A stretch of DNA of 64,000 nt from assembly GCA_029851415.1 (NCBI GenBank), contig CM056741.1, positions 68,934,282 through 68,998,281 on the forward strand, in the 5' to 3' direction. The notes below the pieces were generated by a model that worked only from the letters and a program-made list of their open reading frames with translations, searched no databases and had not been told where the DNA came from. Shown here piece after piece: positions 59,950-64,000 of this stretch. The first letter of the stretch is position 1. Every line of letters begins with the position of its first letter. Made by a program: the position numbers and the translations under genes. Source of the stretch: Eretmocerus hayati (lineage: Eukaryota > Arthropoda > Insecta > Hymenoptera > Aphelinidae).

Positions 59950-62900
59950 TAAGTACCAATCCATCTCCTGCATAAAGTTTAGGACCTGGATGTAAGACCC
60001 CTTGATCGAGTTCACACATCCGACTCGAGCTTAGAACAAAACAGTAAGATAGATATAGGCAAATCACTCAAATTATGGTCTGACCTGGCGATGCTCACTT
60101 TCTCGTAAAAAGGTTGGAGTTGAGTGAACTATTTGCATCAAAGGAGTTGTGAAACTTCAAGATTCGATATGCATGGTCCCCATACCCAAAGTTCGATATT
60201 CTTCCGTTCTCATCAATCTATCAGGATTCAGATAATTTTTGCGACCAATATTGGAATGCAACTTTGACCATTGAGCTTCAGATAACTGCAACCGTTGTTT
60301 CAAGCAATGAATTTTCATCAATGAATAGAAGAATGTATTGAGATATCTTAAATGAGTTGAGTTTGTTCTGAGTTGATACCGACAAAGACATTGTTTTCCG
60401 AGCTCATTCCTAAAACTATCTATAGATATATTGTGAGCTCAAAAATTCGGGTTTCTACACAGTAACTGATACCATAACGATATTGTGTAGCATCGATGGC
60501 AGTTTGTACAACACAATTACAAACTGAAATCCACAAAATAAAAATCGATTGGGAGAAGAGAAGAAGGAGAAATATGTCACGCTCATAAATTTTTTATGTA
60601 AACATACGACCGTGCTATAGACACGACTTCACCAAGAGATTCCACAGGAAATATCCATTAATAGTGATTCTAGTCTAGGTATTAACTTTCTGTGAAGGCT
60701 ATTCTAATCCAACTCTCGAATCTCGTTAGATACTCTCTCCATTTGTTGCGGTATTTGTAACGCACACGATAAGGTTAGATTGAATACAAAACACTGTTGA
60801 ACTAGTTCTCATTGGGGATCATTCGCACACTCGTTTCCCACTTCTCTTGTATGTCACTCGCCGTAATCATTCTCAATTGGCATCGGGTCTGCCACACGAT
60901 TGAATTCACAGCATTTGAAGTTGTGTTTTTACATAGTCGAAAAACACAATCATTCGGAAGACTGATTGGTTTCTCTAGTGTTTAGAGGCTCATCCATTAT
61001 AGCGGGCGAAGAGATGAATACTTCAATATGTTATCATGATAATACAGCATATTTCTAGCTGACGTCATTCACGGCTCAGTATATACCAAATCCCTGATGC
61101 GAGTTACTCAAAATATATCGAACTGATATCATCGTGGAAGACGCACATCTAATTTTCTCTAATCTAAGTCAGGTCTTGTAATGCATTGTGCACGATTCCG
61201 TATTGAATAATTCTACGACAACTGTGGGCAAAAATATTCAAATTTCTCACGATTTTCAATAAAATTCAAAAAGTTGGGCATGATCGAACATTCCAATTGA
61301 TTTCAGATGAGATAGCATGACATTATTGGACTGTTGCGGTACTAACTATTGTTGAAACAGCTATTGTTTTTTGTTAGTGGAGACTCCAAGAGTCGCATGC
61401 ACAATGCACATTAGGACACATCATAGCTTGTAAACCTCACGGTGTTTGTTCTCTTCAGTCCATCACCATAAATCGTAGAAACTTTGGAGTTACACGCCTT
61501 CTTCATTTCACAAATTCAAAACTACTAAGTACAGCCGCATGCGTGTCTTACGCTGTCATCGCTGTCATTTACTGTTAAGATACTCGCGAATTGTTAAGAT
61601 TCATGTACCAAGAAGTTTGTCATTCGCTCACACAACTTACGGCGTTCTTAAATCGAACAAGTGACTCCAGAAGTCGTAAGATAAATTTAGAAAAGACGGT
61701 CCAGGGAAGAGAGAATGAAAGTAACACGAGAACGTATATCCGTGCGCTTTGGGCCCGCGGCACGCCTTTGAGATGACAAGATCAATGACGATGATTATCA
61801 TTTTTAGTAAGCAGGTTTTCGTTGTGGGCCCACTATTAACCGTTAGATAGCCGATTATTTGGATCCGATGTCCCAATTATTGACCCAGTCTCGTGGAGAG
61901 AAGGACCGGACAGAAACACGAGATGAACGTAAAACTAAAAAGAAGCACATCAAAAAGAAGCATAAGAGATGTGTATAGGAAGAACGAGCCAAGAAAGACT
62001 GGTTGAGTCACGGGGGCCTTGACCTGGCCTCGATCTTGAACGCGACGGGCTGCTGCTGATGCTGCTGCTGCCGGTGCGCCTCTATCAGAGTCAACTTCAC
62101 TCTCGCCAGCGGCTCGTGGCTCCTTTGCAAAGACCGAGAACGAGGAAAGTGTTCCAACGGCGCAATCGCAACTGCACTCACGCGAGCCCTGTAAACCCAA
62201 GGATGCCACTCTCAGCTTTATGTGCACACTCGAGTCTGATCTCATTATTTAACAAGCAGTCGTTAGACGGAATGGCAGCCACTTGACTGGTAATTTCAGA
62301 CATATCGCAGGAGTTATTTACACCTGTCGTTCAAATAATTTAATCCACGCTTAAGAATTTTCTTCAAAATAACGCAAATTTCCCCTTGAGGACCGTTGTA
62401 TCGTTCCATCTAGACCCTTGAAAATCTCTTGATTGTCATTTAAGAATTGAAAAACTAAAACTTTGCTCCGTTGACTTGCAGATTTGAATCGATATTCAAT
62501 CCAGAGTGCCGGACGCCTCGGCCAAACGCGGTAACAGTTGTCCCGATTCTCCGAGCCCTTGCTGATCTGAATTTCATTGAAAGTGTGAGCAGTCATGTAA
62601 ATTATGCCAGTGCGAGGCCGTTTAAGTATTTCATCAGTATGGAACAATAAAATAATGAGTTTGAATCACGCGCACTTCACCAAACACTATTAATTACCCG
62701 ACATGCACCAATTGAGAAGTGGCTTGAGTGAAGTCTGACGGTTGAAAAATTTCCAAGCTCTTCCTTGACTGTATCTGAGAACTGACTTCATAAAAAACAC
62801 TCTGGAAGATCACGTGACGGGATGTCCTGCCATTTGAATATATCCTAGACAATATCAAGAGAGAAAATCTGTGAAGACCCTGATGGTTGGTCAGGGACAG

Positions 62901-64000
62901 ATCCATGATCCTCAAAGCAGCTCACTTTCATTCATAATCAATAGGCTGCGGGAATATGTGCTTATAGAAACAGAATTGACGCACAAAACGATGGAGTAAT
63001 TAAAGGTTTTGGACTAAAACAAATTGCATCATATTATATTATGATCTTGGATCCCAATTTCTCGATATGTTATTTGGAATTCAATGAAAGTATGAAATCA
63101 CACGTCCAGAGATCCTTCTTTTCTCTTTCATAACCGAAGAAAGTTCTCCACGCAAGACTCGAGAGAGTGTTTTAGGGCACATACTCATTTCTGCGCGAAT
63201 GACGCACGAAAGATCACTCGCCTTGCATTCGAGGCTCCTGAATGAAAGATCAAACTACCACTGACCGGAGAAAGTTTCTCTTGGAACTCAAATTCATCAA
63301 AAGCTTCTACGTCACTGTGTGGTGAAAAAACGACCACGTAGTATAAGAGATGATGGTACAGAAAGAGAAAATTGAATTGATATTTCGTGTTCATTCATCG
63401 AAAGTTATATGATTTGTTCGTCTGAAGGTATACTCGATGATCGCAAATTCTTCATCAATCTGGTATACCAGATCCAATCCGACGGTTTTGTATTTGATGA
63501 CTCGCATCCCTAAGGATAATGAGCAGCATCCACGAGACAAAATGACCAGGATAAACGAAACTCTTGAAAATTGTGTGACCCGAAAGTCCACAATCCGCAC
63601 ATTTCGGGATAGTTTCATGGATCATTCATCTGATTAAACTGGATATTCTGTCCCAAAAATTGTCTTCATTGAACACAGCTTCACCATTTTCAATGTCTAG
63701 GACAAATTTTTATGCTAGTCCTGGTTTTAGTTGATGTCAGAGACCTTGAAATCAAGCTTCTCCCATTGACCAGTGGTGACACATGAACACTTTGCTTAGG
63801 TGATTAATCATCAAGATCTTGAATTTTTCATGTTTATATCCCCCAAACCAAACCTTCAACAAATACGTTCGTCAACTCCAATTATTAATCAAGCTTACAA
63901 AGAGGCCAGGACCTCGCTCATCTGAAGTTTCGAAGTTGGGGGACTGTGACTGTAAGAGTATCATTGATTGTCCTGATGCAATCGTGAAAACATAGTAATC
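59950..64000. other. Intergenic DNA to the right edge
   Basis: A GC-rich patch at 61880-62240 holds a TGCTGATGCTGCTGCTGCCG run (near 62052) and a 122-codon minus frame of low-complexity type. It could be another promoter region, but no TATA plus donor pair stands out. Remaining open frames are short, with no known domain. No large palindrome noticed. Confidence 0.4.

Noticed and set aside
61877..62245. 122-codon minus frame in a GC-rich patch
   Set aside because: Ala/Ser/Arg low complexity from a TGC repeat; no supporting context.
1..64000. CRISPR array, rRNA genes or telomeric TTAGG array
   Set aside because: Repeats here are diverged and irregular without equal spacers. No rRNA-like conserved block and no TTAGG tract were seen.

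Overview
The window looks like nuclear DNA of an insect: AT-rich, with spliced genes, long introns and many transposon relics. Two genes are clear, both on the + strand and both members of the insect-specific Osiris (DUF1676) family. Osiris genes normally sit in one conserved syntenic cluster, so this is probably a piece of that cluster. I cannot name the species. A hymenopteran would fit, but nothing in the sequence proves it.

Layout. 0-5.1 kb: intergenic, with a GC-rich inverted repeat at the left edge. 5.4-13.0 kb: Osiris gene 1, with a TATA box, a non-coding first exon, three coding exons and a 5.3-kb last intron. 13-45 kb: about 32 kb of repeats. These include two inverted copies of an element packed with the word TTACGCCCTTTT, 101-bp tandem repeats, a decayed THAP/P-element-type transposase, a TA-flanked palindromic element inserted in a minisatellite, a dying coding-like stretch, a LINE 3' end, a 2.6-kb foldback element with a nested SINE, two-word arrays, a 1.3-kb hAT-like palindrome with its own nested insertion, and another word cluster. 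45.3-49.65 kb: Osiris gene 2, with a TATA box, a non-coding first exon, a 5'UTR intron carrying a near-perfect palindrome, and two coding exons. 51.5-52.4 kb: a GC-rich block with a TATA box and a splice donor, possibly the non-coding first exon of a third gene whose coding part I do not find here. 52.7-64 kb: more repeats, including second copies of families seen earlier, a 327-bp tandem array and a GAGTGAAA/TTGACTC element with a tRNA-like segment.

The two Osiris proteins share one plan: signal peptide, a two-cysteine region, a basic RGKK patch, a long hydrophobic segment ending in IIGLKKL, a His/Gly-rich linker and a GGGWARS...LAYSA tail. From the family they are expected to act in the secretory/endosomal system of cuticle-forming epithelia.

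The most unusual signal is not a gene. Several independent non-coding elements are built from one short word repeated at irregular spacing, and in at least two of them the word array is tied to terminal inverted repeats. I found no CRISPR, rRNA gene or intact tRNA gene.
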